A stretch of DNA of 64,000 bases. Source: Hippopus hippopus (taxonomy: Eukaryota > Mollusca > Bivalvia > Cardiida > Cardiidae). Below are positions 34,131 through 43,279 of this stretch, in pieces. Position numbers and translations under genes: made by a program. The stretch lies in contig OX328108.1 in the NCBI GenBank assembly GCA_946811185.2, positions 40,566,357 through 40,630,356 on the forward strand, written 5' to 3'. The notes below the pieces were generated by a model. It did not search any database. It was not told the origin of the DNA and saw nothing but the letters and a program-made list of their open reading frames with translations. Numbering within the stretch: position 1 is the stretch's first letter; the number at the start of each line of letters is the position of its first letter.

Positions 34131-34497
34131 GTCTGTCTTTGATAGGTCAAACAGAAGACGTTGCTGTTTGTAGAAAAGAAATTTTAAAATATAGAAAAAT
34201 CAACATTAAATAAACGAATGTATATGAAAACTTTGTGACAAGCCATATCTTATTTTGACACAAATATTTAAAAATGGTTTGCCACAAGACAAAATAAACC
34301 ATCTGCAAGTTGTGCACAGTGCATTAGAACGAGAGCTCATCTTGTTTCGCATTTTAACTCTAAAACCAGACGACAAAATTTTTGTGCTGTCGAAATTTAA
34401 AAAAGAAAAATCTTTTGCAGAGGACAACTTAAATTTTGTTTGTTCCTTATCTAGTCGATAAACTGTCCATGCCATCACTATCATTGCAATTATTATG

Positions 34498-34503
34498 TAT
34501 ACT
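34498..34503. repeat. Polinton target-site duplication, left (TATACT)
   Basis: TATACT immediately precedes the first AG of the element. The same six bases follow the last CT at 53054-53059, which marks the insertion point exactly. Confidence 0.95.
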
Positions 34504-37244
34504 AGTAGTTTGAAAAATGCTGAAACTGGGCCAAAACGCTAATCAATACATCAATACATCCCCTAAATCACTTCATCAACACATCAATTGCATCCTCTAA
34601 TCGCTTAGCCCACTGCTCTATTGCGCAGCGCAGCGCAAAGCGCTGCTAGGCGGCCCCAGTCTACTAACTACTTTTACCCATCAACATCTGTTACGCATTG
34701 ATACAATTCATTGATGACTCAATGCATGAATCCTAGCATACATCACTTTACCATTTTGATGTGAGGAAATGATTTGGTGTGTCAGTGAGTGACTGAGTGA
34801 CTTGACTAATTGGCTAAGTAATACTACATATAATATGCATGGTCTGTATATTATATGCATAACATACTTACATGGATGAACACACCTATAATTCAATTAT
34901 ATAAATTTTATTTACTTAGGCATCCTATAATGACCTAATGCATAAGTACTCACCCCATCCTCTCTTATATATTTCTTATCATCATTAGCGCTTAAAGCTA
35001 CCTTTTCTATCTCTTCTGTAAATAATTGATGGTTGTAACTCCTAATAATATTCATCTTTGCATGAAATTCTATATTATCAAACAAACATTTTCTATAATT
35101 TTCATGCTTAATCCTAGTTCTAATAACATACTGCTTTACACCTTTACACTTTTTATTTTCCTCACCACTTTCCATTTTATATGAATATGATTTTGGTCTA
35201 AGGCCAACAAACTCTTCAATAATCTCACCACCAACTTCATCTTTAAACATACCTACAACCTTTTTATTAAACCCACTTGGTATACCTGATGGATGGTCAT
35301 TAGGGTAATTACTAGTATCGAATCTATCTTTTACATAAGGAGTTATATCTTTATAAAAATCTTCTGTCTCAATTTCATACATCAAACTATCAGTATCAGT
35401 AAATAATAACTTAGCTTTGTCACCAAAAACTGGTAAAGTAAAATTATAGTGAAAATCGTACATCCATAACTTACTTAAATCTAAAATCGCTTGTCCAACA
35501 TAAATAGGTTTATCAAAATAAAGTTCTTTTTTACCCATTTGAATAGCAACAAAATTTTCATCAAAGATGGTGCAATGGTTGAAATTAGGTTTAGCAGCTA
35601 ACTTTTCAGCTTTAAGCTTATTATTAACAAGACTAATATCTGTTCTATTTCTAATATTTTCCATGGTCTTACCAAACACTGCATTGTTCATTAACTTAAA
35701 TAAGTCCTTTAAAAATTCATTTACTGCTTGTTTTCGCAAATTAGTATTTTTATCAATGTATTGCTTTAACCAAGGCTTTTCCTCAAATTTAATACCTCTA
35801 TTAACCTTTTTAATCTTAAGACCTAATTCTAAATATTTCTTTAATAACTTATGGTGGACGATATAATTAGTTTTATCATTTAAATTAGGAACTAACTTTT
35901 TAACTTTATTTACTTCTAATACTTCAGGTGCTAAAGGATAATCATTATGCAAATCATGCAACCTCTTTGGATACTCTAAGTCAACATCTAGAAGACATGG
36001 ATAATTACCCCAGTTATTTAACTCATCCTCATTCATCCATTCAAACCCTTTATAAGGTAATGCTTGCGACATAGCCCATCCATAAAGATTATTAGCATCA
36101 ATGTAAGCTATATACTTTGACTTTTTATTTTTATTAAATGACTTCATATACTTATTATTTGCTTTTGAATATCTATTACTAATCATTGAAACACCTCCTC
36201 TAACACCTTTTTCAACCATTAACAACATATCAGTATCACTTAATAACTCTAACTCAATACCAGAAGTTTTTAAAGCAGCTTCCCAACTTAATCCAGGTGT
36301 TGTATAACACCAAGCAGGGTCTAAATCATAGTGCTTTAAACTATTTTCCCTAAAGTTCTCAATAACATCAGCAAGTTGAAGAACATCTCCTTTGAGGTAT
36401 AAATCATGATAATCCTTAAAAGTTTTCATATTAAAAGCTTTCCAAACCTTATTTGCATGATGATAATCCTCTACGGTAATATCCAGCTCATTAAGACTAG
36501 AGTAAAATGATTCAATAGGAGGTAATTTTGTTTCTTTTAACCTATCAAAGGAATCAAAATGCTCATAAGGGAAAACTCCTTTTCTAGTAAGTAAATCAAA
36601 CTGCTTATCGAATTCAAAGTACTTTTTAGTATTACTAAAGTCTTTTTCTTTATCCAAGTTAGCAGTTAAACTAGCTAATGAACTAGGCATAAGCCTAAAA
36701 CTATCTAAAAACCTAATTTCATGTGTATAACTTATATTTTTCTTTTCTATTTTATTATAGTATGTAATAGGTATCTTTACACAAAAGCTTATATAAGTTT
36801 CTGTGTTTGATGCAATACAACTAGGTTCATACATACTAGCTTTTTTATAAATAAATGAGCATCATACCTACTAAGATTATGTAAGTATACCGGGGTAATC
36901 CTAGGTCTTCTATAGAGTGAGTTGCAACTTTTATGGGCCGCTCCTCTATACCTACCTGAAAAATGACAATGGTCTTTAACCCTTAAATCATCTTTAGTAA
37001 ATGGTTTTTCACAAATCCAACATTTACTAGAATTATTATGTTTAATATTTTCCTCAATAGTAAGTTTATTAATTGGTTTAGGACTAATATTTGCTATTTC
37101 TTTAACATCCTTAATTAATCTTAATAAAAATTGGTCGACGGCATCCTCTCCTGTATACTGCTCTAATTTAGACTTATATACATCCTCAAAACGAGACTTA
37201 ATAAAATAACCAAAACCTGAAGGTATATGCATATTATACTTTCT
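34504..37244. repeat. Polinton left terminal inverted repeat, 2,741 bp
   Basis: This stretch is matched by the reverse complement of 50313-53053, which has exactly the same length. All reading frames checked in both copies (the 640-aa PolB frame, the 147-aa exonuclease fragment and a 62-aa frame near the end) are identical. The outer 400 bp (34504-34903) are non-coding and contain a GC-rich inverted motif near 34625-34655. The rest is PolB coding sequence. Polinton repeats are usually a few hundred bp, so this one is unusually long and includes a gene. Confidence 0.95.
34912..36834 (-). CDS. polB: Protein-primed DNA polymerase B, polymerase section
   Basis: This frame holds the B-family polymerase palm and fingers. 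Motif A is YIDANNLYGWAMSQALPY, motif B is KLMNNAVFGKTMENIRN, and motif C is LLFTDTDSLMYEIE with the catalytic Asp pair. Before motif A come the Exo III area and the TPR-1 type insertion expected of protein-primed enzymes, seen only as length. It would copy the element from a protein primer bound at the terminal repeats. The first residues (MYEPSCIASNTETYISF) continue the exonuclease section after a -1 shift. The entire frame lies inside the inverted repeat and exists twice. Confidence 0.95.
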   Translation of the reverse strand: MYEPSCIASNTETYISFCVKIPITYYNKIEKKNISYTHEIRFLDSFRLMPSSLASLTANLDKEKDFSNTKKYFEFDKQFDLLTRKGVFPYEHFDSFDRLKETKLPPIESFYSSLNELDITVEDYHHANKVWKAFNMKTFKDYHDLYLKGDVLQLADVIENFRENSLKHYDLDPAWCYTTPGLSWEAALKTSGIELELLSDTDMLLMVEKGVRGGVSMISNRYSKANNKYMKSFNKNKKSKYIAYIDANNLYGWAMSQALPYKGFEWMNEDELNNWGNYPCLLDVDLEYPKRLHDLHNDYPLAPEVLEVNKVKKLVPNLNDKTNYIVHHKLLKKYLELGLKIKKVNRGIKFEEKPWLKQYIDKNTNLRKQAVNEFLKDLFKLMNNAVFGKTMENIRNRTDISLVNNKLKAEKLAAKPNFNHCTIFDENFVAIQMGKKELYFDKPIYVGQAILDLSKLWMYDFHYNFTLPVFGDKAKLLFTDTDSLMYEIETEDFYKDITPYVKDRFDTSNYPNDHPSGIPSGFNKKVVGMFKDEVGGEIIEEFVGLRPKSYSYKMESGEENKKCKGVKQYVIRTRIKHENYRKCLFDNIEFHAKMNIIRSYNHQLFTEEIEKVALSANDDKKYIREDGVSTYALGHYRMPK

Positions 37245-38003
37245 CGTATGGTATTCCTTTGGGTCATTATAGCAAGTATGTAATCTAGGTAAAATAGCCT
37301 CAAAGTCCGCGTAAATAACAAAAGGATGCTTTTCCTTTTTATAAAAATGTTTAAATTGAATTGTGGTGCCTTTCTTTGGTAATACAATTTTAATTGACTT
37401 ATGTTCCATACAAAAATTAAGGTGTACCCCTCTTACAAACTCATCATTAAAACATTGCATACATCTTGGGCAAACATATAGTTTACTATTATGTTTAGAC
37501 CATTGTGTTAATACAAGTCGACCAAGGTTTTTAATTAAACAATAGTGAGTGGTAAGTTTTTGTTCAATTAATAAAAGGTCTATATGTTTTTCTCGATAAC
37601 CTCCAAAATCACTTATTTGGCACGGATAAACAGAGTTTATTTTTGTATTATCACAGCTAAATACATTTATTGATATAGTAGGATTTTGTTTTTCAAACTT
37701 TTTTATATCTTCTAAGGAGACCGGGCATCTGATACCCTCCATATTTAAAGTTCCTTTTAATGGCATCAGGTCAGTAATCCTTTCAGGGTGTGAATCCTTT
37801 TGATGTAAGTATCTAAGCACACAATAAATAAAACATTCTTCATCTTTATTTTGCAGGTTAATTACGGCCTTTTTATTACTTACCCATTTTGGTAAAGGGA
37901 TATAAGAGCTAGCCCTTAAAGGATTATAATTAACTGTCATTAACCTTAATTCAGATATGCTGTGTAACTGATAATAATGGTAATTCATAAAATACTCAGA
38001 CAT
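36789..38003 (-). CDS. polB: Protein-primed DNA polymerase B, exonuclease section
   Basis: This middle section shows a region ending near NYNPLRASSYIPLPKWV, a zinc-finger-like CPRCMQCFNDEFVRGVH, the Exo I motif YADFEAIL, a CWICEKPF...DHCHFSGRYRGAAH treble-clef-like insert common in Polinton polymerases, and the Exo II-like HNLSRYDAHLFIKKL. It supplies the 3'-5' proofreading part. The frame is lost after LFIKK at the heptamer A AAA AAG (36840-36846). The polymerase domain continues in the -1 frame, so the last 15 or so residues of this open frame are probably not native. Upstream the frame is open past its first Met toward the N-terminal fragment. The last 147 codons are also present in the right repeat. 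Confidence 0.9.
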   Translation of the reverse strand: MSEYFMNYHYYQLHSISELRLMTVNYNPLRASSYIPLPKWVSNKKAVINLQNKDEECFIYCVLRYLHQKDSHPERITDLMPLKGTLNMEGIRCPVSLEDIKKFEKQNPTISINVFSCDNTKINSVYPCQISDFGGYREKHIDLLLIEQKLTTHYCLIKNLGRLVLTQWSKHNSKLYVCPRCMQCFNDEFVRGVHLNFCMEHKSIKIVLPKKGTTIQFKHFYKKEKHPFVIYADFEAILPRLHTCYNDPKEYHTRKYNMHIPSGFGYFIKSRFEDVYKSKLEQYTGEDAVDQFLLRLIKDVKEIANISPKPINKLTIEENIKHNNSSKCWICEKPFTKDDLRVKDHCHFSGRYRGAAHKSCNSLYRRPRITPVYLHNLSRYDAHLFIKKLVCMNLVVLHQTQKLI

Positions 38004-38008
38004 AGTTT

Positions 38009-38521
38009 CTAAAATTTATACTTCATTTCATTATATATCTCAACTTCATTACTACCTTGTAAATTAACTATAGGTCTACCTGAATGAAAATGATGCTCAG
38101 TAATGGTATCACTTTCAATATGATAAAGCTTACAAGATAAAATAAGTTTAAGTTTTGTGTTTCGGTTATTTCTAATAATAGGTAATATATTATTTCTGGT
38201 ATGAAACTCAAATAATTGATTAGGTGTAAAGGCTTGCATATCTTCAGGAATTTCCATAACATATTCAGTGGTAAAACCACGTAAAGCTGCCCGCCTGGTT
38301 TCCATTGCTAAAGGTTCCCTAGCAGGGTAATTCTCTCTAACATTAGCAACAATTTCATCGAAAACTTGTGGTAGCTGTTCTTCAGCTACATTATTAGTTA
38401 ACCAATTACTAAAATTATTGATTCTTCGTTGAACCGGTTCAGGTATAACATTTGCTATAGCTCTTCTAACACCTGATGCAGCTTGTCTAGCTATATTCGA
38501 AATTCTATTAAGCCAACTCAT
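38009..38521 (-). CDS. polB: Protein-primed DNA polymerase B, N-terminal fragment
   Basis: This 170-aa frame opens the PolB gene. It starts MSWLNRISNIARQAASGVRR, directly after TATATAAA, and ends in sequence (FHSGRPIVNLQGSNEVEIYN) typical of the N-terminal region of Polinton PolB. In protein-primed polymerases this region carries accessory or terminal-protein functions. The frame closes at TAG (38009-38011). The next frame, one base back, is open across the junction and continues the family's sequence, so this is one gene lacking a base near the four-T run (38011-38014 on the forward strand), not two genes. Read as one gene with the next two frames, PolB would be about 1,200 aa, the usual length. 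Confidence 0.75.
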   Translation of the reverse strand: MSWLNRISNIARQAASGVRRAIANVIPEPVQRRINNFSNWLTNNVAEEQLPQVFDEIVANVRENYPAREPLAMETRRAALRGFTTEYVMEIPEDMQAFTPNQLFEFHTRNNILPIIRNNRNTKLKLILSCKLYHIESDTITEHHFHSGRPIVNLQGSNEVEIYNEMKYKF

Positions 38522-38597
38522 TTTATATATTAAATATAATTTTCTTAAGCTTTATATCAAAAAATTTTATTACGACTTCGTTATTGTCATAATAAAA

Positions 38598-38936
38598 TTA
38601 TTGTATGTTAATCCTATATTTATTATTCCAAGTTCTCCCATTCCAATTCTCAATCGTTTGTGGACAGCGGTCTATAAATTGACCTGCCTTATAAATCGAT
38701 GGAAAGGTTTTTATTTCTCCAGTTTCAACATCCTCTAAACTAACTTTCTTAGGATTATACATAATAGTTTTTAATCTATCAAACTTAGGGTCTTTGCTTT
38801 TTTCTTTTTTAGGTGATTCATTTGGGAACAATCCATGTTCTTTCACCAACTCAACTAAACGCTTTTTATCCCAGTATGAGTAGAAATTTATATTATTTTC
38901 TTTAAGAATTTTTTTTAAATCTGTAACCTTTATCAT
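38598..38936 (-). CDS. Small SAP-like protein
   Basis: A start at MIKVTDLKK (38936) is preferred because CTATATAAAA sits directly before it; an upstream in-frame Met exists at 38972. The 112-aa product begins with a helix-extended loop-helix pattern, KVTDLKKILKENNINFYSYW and KKRLVELVKEHGL, like SAP/HeH DNA-binding folds. After a basic linker, ETGEIKTFPSIYKAGQFI and CPQTIENWNGRTWNNKYRI resemble the NUMOD/helix-turn-helix modules near homing endonucleases. A DNA-binding role in genome packaging or replication is an inference. It sits between PolB and the MCP and overlaps neither. Confidence 0.6.
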   Translation of the reverse strand: MIKVTDLKKILKENNINFYSYWDKKRLVELVKEHGLFPNESPKKEKSKDPKFDRLKTIMYNPKKVSLEDVETGEIKTFPSIYKAGQFIDRCPQTIENWNGRTWNNKYRINIQ

Positions 38937-38958
38937 TTTTATATAGGAAAGAAAAATC

Positions 38959-40245
38959 TTAATACACCACACTCATTTTATTTCCATCAGACTGGAAGTT
39001 AATTAACCTATCACTAATAATGACAGCATATGCCTCTGTGTTCGCAAGCACATTTTCAGTAAAATGTGCTTTGATTTGGATATCGGTGACAGAGTATTTT
39101 AATCTCTCACTCTGTTTGGAAACATCAAACAAAAACAAAGGATAAAGGGTTTTATAATCTGAGGGAGTAATGTTAGGGTTTGACACCATTTCATTCATGT
39201 TATAAAACTTAGACCTAAATAGAGAAGCGTCACCATACACTCTACTAAATTGGTTCGCAACGAATGAAAGATTATAATCAACAGCGGGATATCTAGTAGA
39301 ATTTAACGTAACATAAATGTTTTTAACGTTTCTATGGTCAAATATGGCTGGATTTTGTTGTTGATTACCACTTTTACCAGTCTGAAAGCCAACAATGATA
39401 AAACGTGGCACTTCAGGTGATGATTTAACAGAAAGTCTCCAGGTAAATGATGTTGACTCGGGAACCGCGATAGAGTCGCACTGTCTCATTCTATATCCAA
39501 CCGGTATTTTTTCTTTTTTCTCGATAATTTTATAAAGCTCCATCTTCTCTCCAAGTTCAGGTAGCACGTGTGGCATAAACCAAGATATTCTAAGTAAATT
39601 AATTCTACCATCAGCAGGAGCAGCACCATCTCAAAAGACCGCATCATTATCATCATTTCTCGTTAATGTGAGAGTTTGCTTCATTCCGTACAATATCTTA
39701 TCATAATCATCACAAAAACCAAATATATGTTTTAATGGAACTCTAAAGCTAAAGGTACCTCTTGGAAGAGGGTCATTAATAATATAATTTCTTCTTACAA
39801 CAAAACCAGTGTTTCCACCAGCTGCTGCAGCTGTTGTATCTTTATACCAACATTGATTTAACCCTTGTGATTTAGAGAAATCATCCGGATATTTTAACAA
39901 ACCAAGCATTGTAGTAGCCTGACCAGGATACAATACAGATTCAATCTCCATACCCGAAAGTTGATACTTAATATTTTTAAAAAGATACATGAGACCATTG
40001 TTTGTTAAAGAAATATTAGTGTTAGCATCGTAAACTGCTCCAGTATCACTTCTTACTAATTCGCCTATAATAAGTTAATAACTCTCACTAGGATGAGTAA
40101 AAATATCTTGAGTCTCAATGTTAATCCTAATTTCTCCTCCTGAGTTGTTGAGATTGGTACCGGTGATTGGTTCATACTCATGTTGTTCATACTCAGCAAT
40201 ACTATCATCTTTTAAAATTGGTTCGGTGATTTTTAAAATGTCCAT
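38959..40245 (-). pseudogene. Major capsid protein (double jelly-roll), two in-frame stops
   Basis: One continuous frame of 428 codons from ATG at 40245 (MDILKITEPI, preceded by TTATTATAAA) to TAA at 38959. It contains LSGMEIESVLYPGQATTMLG, RQCDSIAVPESTSFTWRLSV, LNSTRYPAVDYNLSFVANQF, YPLFLFDVSKQSERLKYSV and the end ISDRLINFQSDGNKMSVVY. These are characteristic of the Polinton MCP, whose double jelly-roll fold forms hexons as in adenovirus and virophages. Stops interrupt it at codon 57 (TAA, 40075-40077) and codon 205 (TGA, 39631-39633). No frame change accompanies them, so both look like point mutations. The TGA is one transition from CGA. The rest of the frame is well conserved. Confidence 0.88.
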
Positions 40246-40297
40246 TTTATAATAACAATTATAATTTTAAATGAAATAAAAATTATAATTGTGTTAC

Positions 40298-40654
40298 TTA
40301 AATTTCTAACCAAAGCTGGGGAAAAGACTTTTTTTCATTATTAACAAACACACCTTGAAGTTTAATGCTTTTTGCGATATCCATTCTAGTTTTAGGATAA
40401 ACTCTATTACCATATACAAGTGTTATTTGAGGTATCCCCCACTTTTGTAAATATTCATTCACCTTTTCCTCAATCTCTTTCATCTTGATTACCTTTTCAG
40501 GAGATAACTTCACAACAGCTTTTTTATAACCATATTTCGTTTTATTAATTTCAAGGATTTCACAATCTTTTATGTTTAAAGAACCACTTACTATACTAAT
40601 ACAACTAGTATTATATTTTTCATAAAATACACGATTAAATTTTAATTCTGGCAT
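40298..40654 (-). CDS. Conserved-looking Polinton protein, function unknown
   Basis: 118 aa, beginning MPELKFNRVFYEKYNTSCIS and ending KKSFPQLWLEI. It has mixed charge, no membrane segment, a helical middle (KMKEIEEKVNEYLQKWGI), and a C-terminal part YGNRVYPKTRMDIAKSIKLQ that could be a small beta fold. TATAAA lies 13 bases before the start. It lies between the MCP and the pVI-like gene in a tightly packed minus-strand cluster, so a virion or DNA-binding role is plausible but not shown. I do not recognise the family. Confidence 0.6.
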   Translation of the reverse strand: MPELKFNRVFYEKYNTSCISIVSGSLNIKDCEILEINKTKYGYKKAVVKLSPEKVIKMKEIEEKVNEYLQKWGIPQITLVYGNRVYPKTRMDIAKSIKLQGVFVNNEKKSFPQLWLEI

Positions 40655-40707
40655 TATCTTTTTTTTATAAGTAATATAATTTCTTTAACTTATTTTTATT
40701 TTTTTCT

Positions 40708-41103
40708 TCATACTGTTTTAATACCCGCTCCACTGTTTAATCTTTTAACTAAGTCTTGAATAGCAATGGCACTTCCATCTATTAATGTGCTAATGTTTTG
40801 CATTTTAGGAGTATTAGGGGGAGGTGTTGTGTTATATTTTTGTAAAATTTCCCTCGATTTTGGTGTCAAAGCTTTCGTAACTAATTTTTTTCCTACATCT
40901 ACAGCTGCACTTTTTCCAACCTCTAAAGCTTTCTTTGCACCTTCCTTAGCTACACTCTTTCCTACATCAAGGGCAGAAGACGCAATTTGTTTAGCTGCAC
41001 TACTAGTAAAAAGCCTCGCTAAAAAGTTAGCAATACTATCAAAGATTCCGGCACCACCGTATGAATACCTTTTTTTAAATCCATGTTTTTTAGTGATTAT
41101 CAT
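40708..41103 (-). CDS. Amphipathic pVI-like virion protein (inferred)
   Basis: 131 aa. After a basic N-terminus (MIITKKHGFKKRYSYGGAG) comes GIFDSIANFLARLFTSSAAK, an amphipathic helix. Next is a repeated pattern, ALDVGKSVAKEGAKKALEVG then KSAAVDVGKKLV. Short capsid proteins with GG-type sites followed by amphipathic helices recall adenovirus pVI, which is cut by the viral protease and disrupts membranes during entry. The resemblance is of pattern only. The GGAG at residues 16-19 could be a processing site for the element's own protease. Start follows TATAAAAAG. Confidence 0.5.
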   Translation of the reverse strand: MIITKKHGFKKRYSYGGAGIFDSIANFLARLFTSSAAKQIASSALDVGKSVAKEGAKKALEVGKSAAVDVGKKLVTKALTPKSREILQKYNTTPPPNTPKMQNISTLIDGSAIAIQDLVKRLNSGAGIKTV

Positions 41104-41107
41104 CTTT

Positions 41108-41998
41108 TTATAGTATAGACATTAAATTTTTATAAGCGTGTGAATTTAAAACACCTTGTCTTTTTAATTCATCACAAATGCTTACTACCTCATTTCTTAC
41201 ACCTGTATTACCTGCTTCTTTACTTGCCATCAACAGGTCTAGTCTTTCTAGTAATGCGTTAGGGTCAGATGGGATAACAATGATACCCTTTCCTTCACGC
41301 TTTTTCATACTAACCCAAAGAGGTTTAAGAATTTCAAGCCATTTTTTCCTTTTAGAACTTTTAGGATATTTATTATCCGGGTCGTTATTTCGATGAAGAG
41401 AGTTGGTTCTTTTCATTAATTCGTAATAATTCATAAGGTCATCATGTGTATATATTTGTTTTGGTTCTTTAGCAACAATTAACTCCCATAAACCAGGTGT
41501 TCCTATATACGTATCTGTACCAAGAACAATATCATCATGCTCAATTATAACCATTTTGCTACCAATATAAAATCTACCACCTTCATCACGTATTCCAAAT
41601 GTTCTATCAACATCATCTTTACCAAGAAATTTTGTTAGATACTCCTTTGCACGTGGCCCAATGAAAAATGTACCTTGATAATCCTTCCATTTACTTTCAT
41701 CAATAGCTGGTTTTTCTTCAGAGGGGTAAGCTTCTATTGTTGGAAAAGCTGGTAGATTAATAGCTTGTGGTAACTGTTCGATAGCTTCTTTAATAGGTTT
41801 AAGTCCCTCTGTAATCTCCTTTGCTGTAGTTTTTTGCGTTTCGATAACAGGTTTTAAAAACTTTGACAGGTCGGTTTGTAATTCTTGTTCACCTGTTCTC
41901 TCTGCTAGTAGATTATCCCGAATCTTCTTTTTCGTTTCGAGATACTCTTTTACAACTAAGTCCCTTTTTGCAGGATTAGCTATTTTTAAAAAAGACAT
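41108..41998 (-). CDS. DUF8207-like conserved Polinton protein
   Basis: 296 aa. The first 90 residues are helical and charged, probably coiled coil (KKKIRDNLLAERTGEQELQT). The C-terminal half holds DVDRTFGIRDEGGRFYIGS, TYIGTPGLWELIVAK, HDDLMNYYELMKRTNSL and SSKRKKWLEILKPLW. This matches by eye the DUF8207 type of protein often found near Maverick capsid genes; its function is unknown. It ends four bases before the pVI-like start, suggesting co-expression. No frame break is seen. Confidence 0.7.
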   Translation of the reverse strand: MSFLKIANPAKRDLVVKEYLETKKKIRDNLLAERTGEQELQTDLSKFLKPVIETQKTTAKEITEGLKPIKEAIEQLPQAINLPAFPTIEAYPSEEKPAIDESKWKDYQGTFFIGPRAKEYLTKFLGKDDVDRTFGIRDEGGRFYIGSKMVIIEHDDIVLGTDTYIGTPGLWELIVAKEPKQIYTHDDLMNYYELMKRTNSLHRNNDPDNKYPKSSKRKKWLEILKPLWVSMKKREGKGIIVIPSDPNALLERLDLLMASKEAGNTGVRNEVVSICDELKRQGVLNSHAYKNLMSIL

Positions 41999-42167
41999 AT
42001 TTTTAATTACTAAAATATTTTTTTAACATAGTTTTTGTAACAGTTTTTATCATAGTTTTTACAAAGTTTTTGTAACAATTTTAATATATAAGAACATTAT
42101 ATATTACATGTCTGAGGAATTATCAATTTCACACATACACTTACACCTATACCTAATTTTAGGAAAT

Positions 42168-42550
42168 CTAATACGGGAGGGAACCCCCATGGTTCTTTTC
42201 AACGAGCCTCCGAAAGGACTCACGAGCTTCTTGTCTTCCTTTTTCTATCAAAGATTCTTCGTTTTCAGTAGAAATCTTTTTCTTGATATTGGTACGTATT
42301 TCTTCCTTCATAACCTTATATTTCTCTACTTCTTCCATAATCAGTTTAAATTCTTCATCTGAAACAATACCATCCACCAAAGCCTTGGAAATATGTGTTG
42401 AAAGAGTATCTAATTTTGCATCTGCAAGCATTCTAATCTTCATATGCTTTTCTGCTTTGCTTCTAGTATTTCTTACAACAAAATTACCAACTACGCTTAG
42501 AAGACCAACTCCTAAGGCAACTCCTTCTAAGGCAACAACAACGGGAATCG
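42168..42550 (-). CDS. Two-TM protein, C-terminal part (frame broken)
   Basis: This frame opens in the hydrophobic hairpin and runs through AEKHMKIRMLADAKLDTLST, then a helical charged tail (EEVEKYKVMKEEIRTNIKKK) to GGSLPY. It is the continuation of the protein starting at 42850. One base appears to be missing between the parts, near 42565. A new start at MKIRML (42443) would give only a 91-aa soluble fragment. Confidence 0.6.
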
Positions 42551-42553
42551 CTA

Positions 42554-42850
42554 CTACTGTAGATAGCAGTCCAATTCTCCTGCACCTGCACCTAAAGCTG
42601 TTGTAGCTAAAACAACATCAACATTGCTTATAATTCTTGAAGCACGTAAATACTGTTTTGCTAGAACGTCTCTAGTTTGAACTTCTTTCTCAAGGAATTG
42701 TTGTATCTCCGAAATCTTTTGTAAACGATAAGAATGACCTTTGTCATCTCCCATTGCATGCATTTCAATAGGTGGGGCGCTTGCGGTACTTCGTTCTTTG
42801 GGTAGTGGAGGATATATTTTATTAGGGTGTTCCTGATTTGTATCTGTCAT
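42554..42850 (-). CDS. Two-TM protein, N-terminal part (frame broken)
   Basis: The frame starts MTDTNQEHPNKIYPPLPKER after TTAATAAA. It has the conserved-looking SYRLQKISEIQQFLEKEVQT and RASRIISNVDVVLATTALGA and then leaves frame at GAG. The -1 frame continues with a hydrophobic double segment (IGLLSTVVAIPVVVALEG and ALGVGLLSVVGNFVV) and joins the next entry. The gene would be about 225 aa with two membrane helices or a hairpin. It sits between the dUTPase-like and DUF8207-like genes. Function is unknown. Confidence 0.65.
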   Translation of the reverse strand: MTDTNQEHPNKIYPPLPKERSTASAPPIEMHAMGDDKGHSYRLQKISEIQQFLEKEVQTRDVLAKQYLRASRIISNVDVVLATTALGAGAGELDCYLQ

Positions 42851-42872
42851 TTTATTAATATAATAATTTTTT

Positions 42873-43250
42873 TTATGCTAAATATTTTAGATAGCAGAAT
42901 AACTCTCCCTCAGGTATTTCGATTGGTTTTTGTGAGAAATTATAAATGTAGACTAAGATATCATTAACGTCATTATCAAGATGTGTACCATTAAAAATGG
43001 TTAAACTATCTTTCCATTTATTACTAATAGATATCACTACAACTCCTCGTGTAGTTATATAACCAAATCCTAGCGAAAGTCTCATACCATCATGAGGAGG
43101 AATCTTGATAGTTACTTGTGAGTATATTTTCCATTTTAGAGAATCTTGCTTTAAGGGAGGATATCTTACTCCATGTAAATGAGGTTTCCAAAATATAGTT
43201 TTATGTTGGGTAGTAATATTAGGTTTTATACCAAATTTATGTATACCCAT
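42873..43250 (-). CDS. dUTPase-fold-like protein
   Basis: 125 aa. The second half, LTIFNGTHLDNDVNDILVYI followed by YNFSQKPIEIPEGELFCYL, follows the order of trimeric dUTPases: a turn with N-G-x-x-D, then strands V-x-x-x-N, then a turn before the last strand. The usual first motif and the PRSG loop are not recognisable. It could therefore be a catalytically altered dUTPase or a jelly-roll-like structural protein. An active enzyme would remove dUTP and protect the element's DNA from uracil. Assignment is tentative. Confidence 0.45.
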   Translation of the reverse strand: MGIHKFGIKPNITTQHKTIFWKPHLHGVRYPPLKQDSLKWKIYSQVTIKIPPHDGMRLSLGFGYITTRGVVVISISNKWKDSLTIFNGTHLDNDVNDILVYIYNFSQKPIEIPEGELFCYLKYLA

Positions 43251-43279
43251 TTTTATTTGTTGTAAATAATATTTAAATA

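Noticed and set aside
35567..35866. 99-codon open frame antisense to PolB, present in both repeats
   Set aside because: Shadow of the conserved PolB coding strand; duplicated only because the repeat is.
38959..40245. Two separate capsid genes
   Set aside because: The frame is continuous over 428 codons; only in-frame stops divide it.
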